A stretch of DNA of 64,000 nucleotides. Source: Shewanella woodyi ATCC 51908 (GTDB lineage Bacteria; Pseudomonadota; Gammaproteobacteria; Enterobacterales; Shewanellaceae). Below, in pieces: positions 12,001 through 18,777 of this stretch. Location: positions 682,001 to 746,000 of the forward strand of contig NC_010506.1 in the NCBI RefSeq assembly GCF_000019525.1, read 5' to 3'. Numbering within the stretch: the stretch's first letter is position 1; each line of letters opens with the position of its first letter. The position numbers and the translations under genes were made by a program. Under the pieces are notes generated by a model. The model saw only the letters and a program-made list of their open reading frames with translations. It was not told where the DNA came from and ran no database searches.

Positions 12001-15000
12001 GTGATGGTGGCGACAATGGTGTAGCTGCCTTCCGCCAGCGCCGCTGCTGGTGTAAATACCCAGCCGTTGCCTGTGACCGTGACGGTACCCGCAACTGGTG
12101 CGCCGGTGCTGTCGGTGACCACGACCGTGACATCACCGTCAGTGGCATCGAAGCTACCGTTGATGACTGCGCCCGTATCATTACTGATGAAGTCAGTCGC
12201 AGAGCTACCCGTATCATCAGTCATGCTGTCGATAGAGACGGTCACGCCGTCGTTATCTTGATCGATAGTGGTATCGATGATGACATCTTGGGTGGCTGAA
12301 TCCGTGTTACCCGCGACATCAGTGACGGTGGCGGTGACGGTGTAGGTGCCATCGGCCAAGGTAGTGCCGGTCAGATCGATGCTCCAGTTGCCCTGTGCAT
12401 CGATGGCGAGCCCATTTGCGGTGGTGTAATCGGTGCCTGCGATGTTCACAACCAATGTGCTGCTGTCACCTAAGTCGACAGTACCAGAGAAGATAAGGGT
12501 GTTGTCGTTGGTGATGAAGTCATCAGTTGCTGAGCCCGTATCTTGAGTGATGCTGGTGATGGCCACTGTGTGACCATCTTCGTCTTGGTCAATCTTGGTA
12601 TCAATCACCACGTTCTGCGTGACTGAATCCGTGTTACCCGCGACATCAGTGACGGTGGCAGTGACGGTGTAGGTGCCATCGGCCAAGGTGGTGCCGGTTA
12701 GATCGATGCTCCAGTTGCCTTGTGCATCGATGACGAGGCCGTTGTCAGTGGTGTAATCGGTGCCTGCGATGTTCACAACCAATGTGCTGCTGTCACCTAA
12801 GTCGACAGTACCAGAGAAGATAAGGGTGTTGTCGTTGGTGATGAAGTCAGAGTCTGAACTACCCGTATCTTGAGTGATGCTGGTAATGGCGACGGTGTGG
12901 CCATCTTCGTCTTGGTCAATCTTGGTATCAATCACCACGTTCTGCGTGACTGAATCCGTGTTACCCGCGACATCAGTGACGGTGGCAGTGACGGTGTAGG
13001 TGCCATCGGCCAAGGTGGTGCCAGTCAGATCGATGCTCCAGTTGCTCTGTGCATCGATGACGAGCCCATTTGCGGTGGTGTAATCAGTGCCTGCGATGTT
13101 CACAACTAGTGTGCTGCTGTCACCTAAGTCGACAGTACCGGAGAAGATAAGGGTGTTGTCGTTGGTGATGAAGTCATCAGTTGCCGAGCCCGTATCTTGC
13201 GTGATGCTGGTGATAGCGACGGTGTGACCATCTTCGTCCTGGTCAATCTTGGTATCAATCACCACGTTCTGCGTGGCTGAATCCGTGTTACCCGCGACAT
13301 CAGTGACGGTGGCAGTGACGGTGTAGGTGCCATCGGCCAGTGTAGTGCCGGTCAGATCGATGCTCCAGTTGCCTTGTGCATCGATGACGAGGCCGTTGTC
13401 AGTGGTGTAATCGGTGCCCTCAATATTGACCACCAGTGTGCTGCTATCCCCTAAATCGACAGTACCAGAGAAGATAAGGGTGTTGTCGTTGGTGATGAAG
13501 TCATCACTTGCCGAGCCCGTATCTTGAGTGATGCTGGTAATGGCCACTGTGTGACCATCTTCGTCCTGATCAATCTTGGTATCAATCACCACGTTCTGCG
13601 TGGCTGAATCCGTGTTGCCCGCGACATCAGTGACGGTGGCAGTGACGGTGTAGGTGCCATCGGCCAGTGTAGTGCCGGTCAGATCGATGCTCCAGTTGCC
13701 TTGTGCATCGATGACGAGGCCGTTGTCAGTGGTGTAATCGGTGCCTGCGATGTTCACAACCAATGTGCTGCTGTCACCTAAGTCGACAGTACCAGAGAAG
13801 ATAAGGGTGTTGTCGTTGGTGATGAAGTCATCAGTTGCTGAGCCCGTATCTTGAGTGATGCTGGTGATGGCCACTGTGTGGCCATCTTCGTCTTGGTCAA
13901 TCTTGGTATCAACTGTTGCAGTATCACTGCCCTGATTGGATGTGTTGCCTGATACATCTGTTTGAGTGGCGGTAACGGTTATTGTTTCACCTTCAGCAGG
14001 CTTGTTTTCTAACAGGTAGATAACGCCATTATCGTAGACGTAATCATTAGCAGGGCTACCGTCGGTGAATTGCAACTCACCATTTACAAGCTTGAGCTCT
14101 ATAGTTTCTAGGTTGTCACCGTTTGTAATATTGATGGTAACTAGACCACCAGATTCGAACTTATCGCCATCAATAGCGATTGAAACTTCTACTCCATCAT
14201 GTCCCCAGAGTTCAGATTTAGAAAGTAACTCATCGTTATTTACATCACTTTCAATAGTGACAATAGGTGCATCAACCACCGAAATATCAACGCTGTAGCT
14301 TTCACTGTCTGTCGCTGTGCTGCTATTTCCTGCCGCATCTGTGGTGGTAATAGTGGCTGTAATCGTTGTTGTTTCACCCTCTACCAGAGTACTTGCATCG
14401 ACAAGGGTATTAAATCCAAGTACGCCATCGCCTAGATCAATGACTGAAGTGGTAATGATGGTACTACCATCTAAGGTGAGCGTTACGGTATCGCCAACTT
14501 GGGCATCTCCACCGACAGTACCGCTTAGGGTAACTGTACCACTGGCTTCATCACTATTGATGATGCTGTCTGTGCCAATGATGATTTGATTGAGGTCGAT
14601 ACTTGCTTCTGCGAGCGTATCAATAACAGCAGAATCAGAACCTGGTGCTGAGGTGTTTCCAGCTTGATCTGTGATAGTTGCAGTAACCGTGAGCTCTTGG
14701 CCTTCGCCTGGGTTTGGTAGGGTTAAATTAACGTAGCCGTTTTCAATGTCGGTTTCAGAAAGGATGATTTCTACACCATTTACATTGAGAGTGTCGCCAG
14801 TGATAGCTCCAGTACCTTCAAGTCCAACTGTTACTGCGATATCACTTGAACCATTTAATTCTTGGTTACTAATGAAGGCATCATTATTCGTGTCAGTGGT
14901 AATAGTTACTTGTGGGGCACCATCTATGACAGGCGTAACCTCTAAAGTCAGAGTCGCACTTTCGCCTGTGTTAGTGGTGTAGGTGATAACAGGAACTTCA

Positions 15001-18000
15001 CCGTTCCAGTTGTCATTTGGGGTGAAGATGTAAGAGCCATCTTCATTGATGACGATTGAGCCGCCCTCTAATTCAACAGTGGTACCTGCCGTGTAAGTTT
15101 CTCCATCGACTTCAAAGCTAACCACAGTGAGGTCACTGTCGATATCTGAGTCGTTATCTAGCACATTACCAGTCGCTACCGTGTCTTCATCGACAGTATT
15201 GCTGTCATTGTTAACTATGCTTGGGTCATCAACGGCATTAACTTCAATGGTTAATGTGGCACTAGAACCTGTGTTAGTAATGTAGGTGATAACAGGGACT
15301 TCACCGTTCCAGTTGTCATTTGGGGTGAAGATGTAAGTGCCATCTTCATTGATGACGATTGAACCGCCCTCTAACTCAACAGTGGTTCCTGCCGTGTGAG
15401 TTTCGCCATCGACTTCAAAGCTAACCACAGTGAGGTCGTTGTCGATATCTGAGTCGTTATCTAGCACATTCCCAGTAGCTACCGTGTCTTCATTGACAGT
15501 ATTGCTGTCATTGTTAACTATGCTTGGGTCATCAACGGCATTAACTGCAATGGTTAATGTGGCACTAGAACCTGTGTTAGTAATGTAGGTGATAACAGGG
15601 ACTTCACCATTCCAGTTGTCATTTGGGGTGAAGATGTAAGTGCCATCTTCATTAATGACGATTGAGCCGCCCTCTAACTCTACAGTGGTTCCTGCCGTGT
15701 AAGTTTCGCCATCGACTTCAAAGTTAACCACAGACAGGTCATTGTCGATATCAGAGTCGTTAGTTAATACATTCCCAGTGGCGATCGTATCTTCATCTAT
15801 AACTGATTGATCATCTTGTAGAATCGATTCAATATCATAGCTTTCAGTTGTATTGGCTGTTCCCTGCTCGCCGTTATTTCCAAACCCATAAACAACCGCT
15901 TCGATAGTTGTGTCAGGGTCGTTAACTAACTCTGTGCCATCAACTTGAATTGAGAAGCTGCCATCAGCATTCATCTCTGTTTGATAGGTAACACCATTAA
16001 TTGTGATGGTGATGATAGCCAGTGTGATAGATGGGTCGGCATCTACAGTACCATTGACAGTGATTAGCTGCTGCCCTTCAGCGGTGGTGATGACATTGTC
16101 GCCAGTAATGGGGGCGATATCTATGCTAATTGGGGTATTCGATGGTGAGTCATTATCAAAAATACGCAATGTACCCTGTGAATCGACTAAGGCCGCGTTA
16201 ACAGGATCTGTTAAGTTGATAAGTGCAAACTCAGGACTATCTTCAACAATTAAGTCGTCGACAATAGGTACATTTATAAAGGCCATTGTTTGCCCAGGTA
16301 GGAAAGTCACTGTACCTGATGTTGCGATAAAATCTTCACCAAATAGGGCTGTAAGCTCTTCTGTGCTGTAGTTAACAGTGATAACTTCGGTACTAGGCTC
16401 ACTCAGTGTCAGTGTGAATACCGCAAACTCCATCCCCTCTACTACAAGTGCATAATTGATGTCGATAAGTGGGAGGTCACTACCTTCAGAGTCATTATCG
16501 AAGATGGCAAAGTCTAAAGTTTCATCGTAAACATTCTCACCGGTTACAACGGCATGGAAGAACTCTGTTGGCTCAATGGCGGCATCATCAAAAATCGGTA
16601 CACGAATTAACACACTGTCGTTTCCGGCTTCTAACACAAAACCAAAAACTGGACGAGGGATACTGCCGCTATAATCGATAGAGGTGACAGTCATGGTCTG
16701 CCAAGTGACTCCACCATCGTTAGAGTATTCAATGGGAACTAAGTAATCATCGGCATATTCCGCAATGGGAAAACCAAGCTGCTCACTTAACAGTTCACTG
16801 GTGAAGTTGATCTCTAGTAGCGAGTCTTCATCGAAGGTCAGCTCGCTATTAAGGGCAAACTGGTTGAAACCATCATTTTCAAATACATCTGGAATATCAG
16901 CTGAAAGGTGTGACTTGTACTGATCTTGTGTGTTTGAGGTTACATCACGAGAAGCGGTCCAATCCTCCACACGGTAATCAATACTTAAGCCTTCTAAATC
17001 ATATTGGGTGATCCCCTCATTTAGAATAATCTCATAATTGCCGTTACCTAGGTCGACTAAGGTGCCTATGTCTGCAAATTCAGCATTGAGTTGGACATTC
17101 TTAACGACCAAGTTTTCAGTTGTGACTTGTTGACCTATAGCACCTTCGAGTAGATCGTTCGCTGAAAAGGTAATTTTTCCATCTAACTCGTTATAGTTAT
17201 ATGTAATCAAACCACCGGGTACATCAAGAATATCTGCTGTACGGTCGTCGTGTGAATCAGGGGTTCTATCGCCTGCTAGCTCGTCGATAGTATCGGCAAC
17301 GTGCTCCATCGCTTGGGTTTCGAAAACATTCTGGCCGTCACTGGAAAGCTCGCTTTCTCGAGTAAACACAATACCCAGCTCGGCGAGTACAAGAGACAAC
17401 ATCTCTTTACCTGCGGTAGCAAGGTTTAACGGCTGACCAGTGGTCGGATCGATGTAGTTACTTAAAAGTTCATGAATAGCAAAAACGATATTGATATTAG
17501 ATGCATAGCTGGCATCTAAATTCAGAAGAGAGTTAGTTTGTAATACCCCATCATCAAGGCCATCGCTGAGGTCGTTATCTAGTGCCTGCAGGAAGATCGC
17601 CATGTTCTCAACATAGTTCATGTTGGTATCGGAAAGGGAGGTTCCGGCGATGTCTTGAAGAAACAGTATCGTTCCTTGGATAGCGTCAGCACTAAAGCTC
17701 GCAATAATCACGTTACCTATGCTGAAGGTAATCGTATCACCAGGGTTGTAGGCAAATGAGCCATCGCTTCCCATATCACCAGTAAAACCGTTTAATCCAG
17801 ACGAGGTGCTGTAAGCTATACCGTTCACAAAGTTATCGCTAAATTGTGCGATATTGAAGTTGTTGCTTGAGTCTGGTGCTATCTCGCCCAAAGCAAGGCT
17901 TGTTGTGAGTGGAGCCTGATTTTCAAAAGAGGTATTAAAACCTGAGTTAGCAATGGTTTCATCGCCACTTCTCGCAACCGAAATAAAGCCTGAACCACCT

Positions 18001-18320
18001 TCACTGCCATTTGTTTCACCAGCAGCGGTTTCTGGCAGCTCTAAGGTTGGATCATCGCCAGATGCAATTAGCGCCTGAAGTGCCTCAATTTCATCTAGAG
18101 CCTCTGTGTTTACTGGGGAATCTGCTGTTTCTGTATTGGAATAAAAAGAGCCATCGTCATAGGCAATCTCTATTTGAGCACCCTCTTCAATAAACAGGGT
18201 TGCAGAAGCGGGGACTTGCTCGCCTGAAGAGATCGTTCTGGTAATGCCATCTAATGTTATCGTGACCTTTCCTGCAACAAGTCTAACCTGTCCATTTTGT
18301 GTCGTGACTAGTGATTCCAT
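1..18320 (-). CDS. Giant LapA/BpfA-like retention-module adhesin (partial, C-terminus outside window)
   Basis: One minus-strand frame is open from an ATG at 18320 (GGAG 7 nt upstream) to base 3; I checked its phase at several points along the way. It gives about 6,105 residues. The N-terminus has the look of the retention module of LapA-type adhesins, and residues 98-101 read TAAG, the motif cut by the periplasmic protease LapG. Further along come a helical stretch (about 200-330), Calx-beta-like domains (about 500-710), three 101-residue cadherin-like repeats (about 825-1128), assorted Ig-like domains, five 109-residue Ig-like repeats (about 1471-2014), 28 repeats of 107 residues (about 2014-5009), and VCBS/Ig/cadherin-like domains to the edge. 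By analogy it is exported by a type I system, stays threaded in the outer membrane and mediates attachment, with release by LapG when c-di-GMP is low. No RTX nonapeptides or secretion signal are visible, as expected with the C-terminus missing. BpfA orthology is inferred. Confidence 0.93.
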   Translation of the reverse strand, partial: MESLVTTQNGQVRLVAGKVTITLDGITRTISSGEQVPASATLFIEEGAQIEIAYDDGSFYSNTETADSPVNTEALDEIEALQALIASGDDPTLELPETAAGETNGSEGGSGFISVARSGDETIANSGFNTSFENQAPLTTSLALGEIAPDSSNNFNIAQFSDNFVNGIAYSTSSGLNGFTGDMGSDGSFAYNPGDTITFSIGNVIIASFSADAIQGTILFLQDIAGTSLSDTNMNYVENMAIFLQALDNDLSDGLDDGVLQTNSLLNLDASYASNINIVFAIHELLSNYIDPTTGQPLNLATAGKEMLSLVLAELGIVFTRESELSSDGQNVFETQAMEHVADTIDELAGDRTPDSHDDRTADILDVPGGLITYNYNELDGKITFSANDLLEGAIGQQVTTENLVVKNVQLNAEFADIGTLVDLGNGNYEIILNEGITQYDLEGLSIDYRVEDWTASRDVTSNTQDQYKSHLSADIPDVFENDGFNQFALNSELTFDEDSLLEINFTSELLSEQLGFPIAEYADDYLVPIEYSNDGGVTWQTMTVTSIDYSGSIPRPVFGFVLEAGNDSVLIRVPIFDDAAIEPTEFFHAVVTGENVYDETLDFAIFDNDSEGSDLPLIDINYALVVEGMEFAVFTLTLSEPSTEVITVNYSTEELTALFGEDFIATSGTVTFLPGQTMAFINVPIVDDLIVEDSPEFALINLTDPVNAALVDSQGTLRIFDNDSPSNTPISIDIAPITGDNVITTAEGQQLITVNGTVDADPSITLAIITITINGVTYQTEMNADGSFSIQVDGTELVNDPDTTIEAVVYGFGNNGEQGTANTTESYDIESILQDDQSVIDEDTIATGNVLTNDSDIDNDLSVVNFEVDGETYTAGTTVELEGGSIVINEDGTYIFTPNDNWNGEVPVITYITNTGSSATLTIAVNAVDDPSIVNNDSNTVNEDTVATGNVLDNDSDIDNDLTVVSFEVDGETHTAGTTVELEGGSIVINEDGTYIFTPNDNWNGEVPVITYITNTGSSATLTIEVNAVDDPSIVNNDSNTVDEDTVATGNVLDNDSDIDSDLTVVSFEVDGETYTAGTTVELEGGSIVINEDGSYIFTPNDNWNGEVPVITYTTNTGESATLTLEVTPVIDGAPQVTITTDTNNDAFISNQELNGSSDIAVTVGLEGTGAITGDTLNVNGVEIILSETDIENGYVNLTLPNPGEGQELTVTATITDQAGNTSAPGSDSAVIDTLAEASIDLNQIIIGTDSIINSDEASGTVTLSGTVGGDAQVGDTVTLTLDGSTIITTSVIDLGDGVLGFNTLVDASTLVEGETTTITATITTTDAAGNSSTATDSESYSVDISVVDAPIVTIESDVNNDELLSKSELWGHDGVEVSIAIDGDKFESGGLVTINITNGDNLETIELKLVNGELQFTDGSPANDYVYDNGVIYLLENKPAEGETITVTATQTDVSGNTSNQGSDTATVDTKIDQDEDGHTVAITSITQDTGSATDDFITNDNTLIFSGTVDLGDSSTLVVNIAGTDYTTDNGLVIDAQGNWSIDLTGTTLADGTYTVTATVTDVAGNTDSATQNVVIDTKIDQDEDGHTVAITSITQDTGSASDDFITNDNTLIFSGTVDLGDSSTLVVNIEGTDYTTDNGLVIDAQGNWSIDLTGTTLADGTYTVTATVTDVAGNTDSATQNVVIDTKIDQDEDGHTVAITSITQDTGSATDDFITNDNTLIFSGTVDLGDSSTLVVNIAGTDYTTANGLVIDAQSNWSIDLTGTTLADGTYTVTATVTDVAGNTDSVTQNVVIDTKIDQDEDGHTVAITSITQDTGSSDSDFITNDNTLIFSGTVDLGDSSTLVVNIAGTDYTTDNGLVIDAQGNWSIDLTGTTLADGTYTVTATVTDVAGNTDSVTQNVVIDTKIDQDEDGHTVAITSITQDTGSATDDFITNDNTLIFSGTVDLGDSSTLVVNIAGTDYTTANGLAIDAQGNWSIDLTGTTLADGTYTVTATVTDVAGNTDSATQDVIIDTTIDQDNDGVTVSIDSMTDDTGSSATDFISNDTGAVINGSFDATDGDVTVVVTDSTGAPVAGTVTVTGNGWVFTPAAALAEGSYTIVATITDVAGNTATDTQVMVIDTTIDQDNDGVTVSIDSMTDDTGSSATDFISNDTGAVINGSFDATDGTVTVVVTDSTGAPVAGTVTVTGNGWVFTPAAALAEGSYTIVATITDVAGNTATDTQVMVIDTTIDQDNDGVTVSIDSMTDDTGSSDTDFISNDTGAVVNGSFDATDGTVTVVVTDSTGAPVAGTVTVTGNGWVFTPAAALAEGSYTIVATITDVAGNTDTDTQVMVIDTTIDQDNDGVTVSIDSMTDDTGSSATDFISNDTGAVINGSFDATDGTVTVVVTDSTGAPVAGSVTVTGNGWVFTPAAALAEGSYTIVATITDVAGNTDTDTQVMVIDTTIDQDNDGVTVSIDSMTDDTGSSATDFISNDTGAVINGSFDATDGTVTVVVTDSTGAPVAGSVTVTGNGWVFTPAAALAEGSYTIVATITDVAGNTATDTQVMVIDTTIDQDNDGVTVSIDSMTDDTGSSDSDFISNDTGAVVNGSFDATDGTVTVVVTDSTGAPVAGSVTVTGNGWVFTPAAALAEGSYTIVATITDVAGNTATDTQVMVIDTTIDQDNDGVTVSIDSMTDDTGSSDSDFISNDTGAVINGSFDATDGTVTVVVTDSTGAPVAGTVTVTGNGWVFTPAAALAEGSYTIVATITDVAGNTATDTQVMVIDTTIDQDNDGVTVSIDSMTDDTGSSATDFISNDTGAVINGSFDATDGDVTVVVTDSTGAPVAGTVTVTGNGWVFTPATALAEGSYTIVATITDVAGNTATDTQVMVIDTTIDQDNDGVTVSIDSMTDDTGSSATDFISNDTGAVINGSFDATDGDVTVVVTDSTGAPVAGSVTVTGNGWVFTPAAALAEGSYTIVATITDVAGNTATDTQVMVIDTTIDQDNDGVTVSIDSMTDDTGSSDSDFISNDTGAVINGSFDATDGDVTVVVTDSTGAPVAGTVTVTGNGWVFTPAAALAEGSYTIVATITDVAGNTATDTQVMVIDTTIDQDNDGVTVSIDSMTDDTGSSDSDFISNDTGAVVNGSFDATDGTVTVVVTDSTGAPVAGTVTVTGNGWVFTPAAALAEGSYTIVATITDVAGNTATDTQVMVIDTTIDQDNDGVTVSIDSMTDDTGSSATDFISNDTGAVINGSFDATDGDVTVVVTDSTGAPVAGTVTVTGNGWVFTPATALAEGSYTIVATITDVAGNTATDTQVMVIDTTIDQDNDGVTVSIDSMTDDTGSSDTDFISNDTGAVVNGSFDATDGTVTVVVTDSTGAPVAGTVTVTGNGWVFTPAAALAEGSYTIVATITDVAGNTATDTQVMVIDTTIDQDNDGVTVSIDSMTDDTGSSDSDFISNDTGAVINGSFDATDGDVTVVVTDSTGAPIAGTVTVTGNSWVFTPAAALAEGNYTIVATITDIAGNTATDTQVMVIDTTIDQDNDGVTVSIDSMTDDTGSSDSDFISNDTGAVINGSFDATDGTVTVIVTDSTGAPVAGTVTVTGNGWVFTPAAALAEGSYTIVATITDVAGNTATDTQVMVIDTTIDQDNDGVTVSIDSMTDDTGSSATDFISNDTGAVINGSFDATDGDVTVVVTDSTGAPVAGSVTVTGNGWVFTPAAALAEGSYTIVATITDVAGNTATDTQVMVIDTTIDQDNDGVTVSIDSMTDDTGSSDTDFISNDTGAVVNGSFDATDGTVTVVVTDSTGAPVAGTVTVTGNGWVFTPAAALAEGSYTIVATITDVAGNTDTDTQVMVIDTTIDQDNDGVTVSIDSMTDDTGSSATDFISNDTGAVINGSFDATDGTVTVVVTDSTGAPVAGSVTVTGNGWVFTPAAALAEGSYTIVATITDVAGNTATDTQVMVIDTTIDQDNDGVTVSIDSMTDDTGSSDSDFISNDTGAVINGSFDATDGTVTVVVTDSTGAPVAGSVTVTGNGWVFTPAAALAEGSYTIVATITDVAGNTATDTQVMVIDTTIDQDNDGVTVSIDSMTDDTGSSDSDFISNDTGAVINGSFDATDGDVTVVVTDSTGAPVAGTVTVTGNGWVFTPAAALAEGSYTIVATITDVAGNTATDTQVMVIDTTIDQDNDGVTVSIDSITDDTGSSDSDFISNDTGAVVNGSFDATDGTVTVVVTDSTGAPVAGTVTVTGNGWVFTPAAALAEGSYTIVATITDVAGNTATDTQVMVIDTTIDQDNDGVTVSIDSMTDDTGSSATDFISNDTGAVINGSFDATDGDVTVVVTDSTGAPVAGTVTVTGNGWVFTPATALAEGSYTIVATITDVAGNTATDTQVMVIDTTIDQDNDGVTVSIDSMTDDTGSSATDFISNDTGAVINGSFDATDGTVTVIVTDSTGAPVAGSVTVTGNGWVFTPAAALAEGSYTIVATITDVAGNTATDTQVMVIDTTIDQDNDGVTVSIDSMTDDTGSSATDFISNDTGAVINGSFDATDGTVTVVVTDSTGAPVAGTVTVTGNGWVFTPAAALAEGSYTIVATITDVAGNTATDIQVMVIDTTIDQDNDGVTVSIDSMTDDTGSSATDFISNDTGAVINGSFDATDGDVTVVVTDSTGAPVAGTVTVTGDGWVFTPAATLAEGSYTIVATITDVAGNTATDTQVMVIDTTIDQDNDGVTVSIDSMTDDTGSSATDFISNDTGAVINGSFDATDGDVTVVVTDSTGAPVAGTVTVTGDGWVFTPAATLAEGSYTIVATITDVAGNTATDTQVMVIDTTIDQDNDGVTVSIDSMTDDTGSSDSDFISNDTGAVINGSFDATDGTVTVVVTDSTGAPVAGTVTVTGDGWVFTPAAVLAEGSYTIVATITDVAGNTATDTQVMVIDTTIDQDNDGVTVSIDSMTDDTGSSATDFISNDTGAVINGSFDATDGDVTVVVTDSTGAPVAGTVTVTGNGWVFTPAAALAEGSYTIVATITDVAGNTATDTQVMVIDTTAPVANDDAANVKEDATLSVTAADGVLKNDTDLVSNTLNVTEIRTGTEDGTGNIGTVGTSLTGTYGTLTLNADGSYSYTADQTAADALFEGQIVTETFTYTVTDGHGNQDTAELVITITGTNDDVTITSTTNTRVSEEGLTDGLVDSIGDTDTTDSVTASGTISIEDVDGDALTVALSGPSGLTSGGETVQWSWDADSQTLTGFIGTVGEDSYQAIMTVALNAPANNAPGDWSYAVTLLAPVDHSNTSFEDDLSLNFGVDVSDGNGGSTSGNFTVTIEDDSVAFSTVNLVADNAIGIYNGSLVTNGADNNYSADLTGNINGWNGTTTTFADSGITAGGLIVFYYVDPADPSILIAYSDTSATPSEYDPSNPDQSIIFTLTANPNDDSYQIDVAQSIDSTETIAVANVDGGLGGNTYAAYISLGASGYVIDNDINDVPADNELAVTLTARDASGAITVNGNSNSFGSGNAWVDSGETFVIDYANDVASAAVNFSGATTVYFKAFDAAGNLLGEGTLTSGETIGNMGSISYIELTTIDSDTGNRFQYNGTTAENIVSSTEDVQLDLAVTVTDSDGDSSSGNLVIDLNAPDTTPPTGPTALQSSVLSTLSETDLLNNGTEQDLQTLSFKAGSDSLNAFQFGDTGDISVDGINANIFWNLNSSGQLVGTVMGKEAITLTLNWNSIESGTTGDVTVTAELLEDFPHNINLDSLSITGIEVIAVDGSGNTANSTVNVNVEDHNFAPEFLSGTDTDASQVNQDVYNFNSVNNNSGVGASVGTVIADDLDSIGDLQYSFADGSLVNGIFTIDADTGEITLNQAINSSSSSDYTFNVLVTDENNLTDTAVVNVNINTVDANDDRTGETYSASSSSDLGWAIPEVNGQALFTITARDADGTAGNIYIESGSNKLGISGTPRTSGATAEQIEFNAETGQSEGLVFNFNGLVNAATFNVSNMFHTEEGGEQGVWKAYYQGQLVAMETFKTVGSHSGEFTIDTGNIVFDTLVFEATYTVDEESQSNPGGDSSDYFLTSISVSGPALDGDALVVHEGGVLTASSIEDSLLSNDIDLDHDETGHNHEHADSFSITAVNGQAIPADNII
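3294..12281 (-). repeat. 28 tandem 321-bp units encoding 107-residue Ig-like domains
   Basis: The stretch ACCATGACTTGGGTGTCAGT and its close variants recur exactly every 321 bp from about 3294 to 11961, giving 28 units without one indel (28 x 321 = 8,988 bp). Each unit encodes a beta-rich domain on the minus strand that starts near IDQDNDGVTVSIDSMTDDTG, includes GDGWVFTPA and ITDVAGNTATDTQ, and ends near VMVIDTT. Differences between units are mostly synonymous or conservative, such as SATDF versus SDSDF. The domain resembles bacterial Ig-like repeats of large adhesins. The unit phase chosen here is arbitrary. Confidence 0.97.
12277..13911 (-). repeat. 5 tandem 327-bp units encoding 109-residue Ig-like domains
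   Basis: A second repeat family inside the adhesin has a period of exactly 327 bp, with anchors at 12277, 12604, 12931, 13258 and 13585. Each unit begins IDQDEDGHTVAITSITQDTG and contains NDNTLIFSGTVDLGDSSTL and LADGTYTVTATVTDVAGNT. The start (IDQD) and the TDVAGNT element match the 107-residue family, so the two families look like relatives that were amplified separately. The last unit runs directly into the 28-unit array. Confidence 0.94.
14937..15845 (-). repeat. 3 tandem 303-bp units encoding cadherin-like domains
   Basis: CCGTTCCAGTTGTCATTTGG or a one-base variant recurs at 303-bp intervals, with unit starts near 14937, 15240 and 15543. The encoded 101-residue unit contains VDEDTVATGNVLDNDSDIDS and YIFTPNDNWNGEVPVITYTT. 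This is typical of the cadherin-like tandem repeats found in bacterial surface proteins, whose acidic loops often bind calcium. The distal end of the third unit (after about 15800) has diverged. Confidence 0.9.
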
Positions 18321-18777
18321 TCGAAAACTCCAAGCAATTGAGTATTAAAGTTGTTGCCTTGTAAAAACAGATGATCGGAGGTTTATTACAAGTGCAAGCA
18401 TAGATCTTGAAATGTTAACGCATGCAACATTGGCTATCAACTTGTTGGTTTAACTAAAAATTATTTTTTGACGCAGGTAAAATAAGCGCAAAGTTGGTAA
18501 AACTGAAAGGGGGTATTTTATTGGTTTATAACTCTGTTTATTTTCGCGGGGCAGAGTTATGTGTTGATTTTTTGTTAATTTAAAGTTCGGCTGTTAGCGG
18601 CGTTTTTTTGACACTTTTTTTGATGCGATTACAAAATCAGACTTTAGTTTGTCATCTTGTTTTCTTTTTCTGCTCTTTGTGAATACAGGGGAGGGCGTAC
18701 AAGGTTTGTGAAAGGCAGTTTAGCTATAAAAAGACCGGCCATGGCCGATCCTATATTCTGCATTAATATCTAAGCGA
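18321..18777. other. Adhesin upstream region, no gene seen
   Basis: This AT-rich 457-bp gap lies between the adhesin start and the end of ytfE, both on the minus strand. It should hold the adhesin promoter and a leader of up to about 400 nt. I could not pick a convincing -35/-10 pair. The only clear element is the ytfE terminator hairpin at 18728-18750. No open frame with a ribosome site was seen. Confidence 0.5.
18728..18750 (-). terminator. Intrinsic terminator of ytfE
   Basis: On the minus strand a GC-rich inverted repeat (GATCGGCC / GGCCGGTC, one G-T wobble, centre CCATGG) is followed at once by TTTTT. It starts 27 nt after the ytfE stop codon. Confidence 0.8.

Noticed and set aside
3294..12281. 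Possible CRISPR-like array because of regular spacing
   Set aside because: The whole 321-bp unit is repeated, with no unique spacers, and it is coding sequence in frame with the adhesin.
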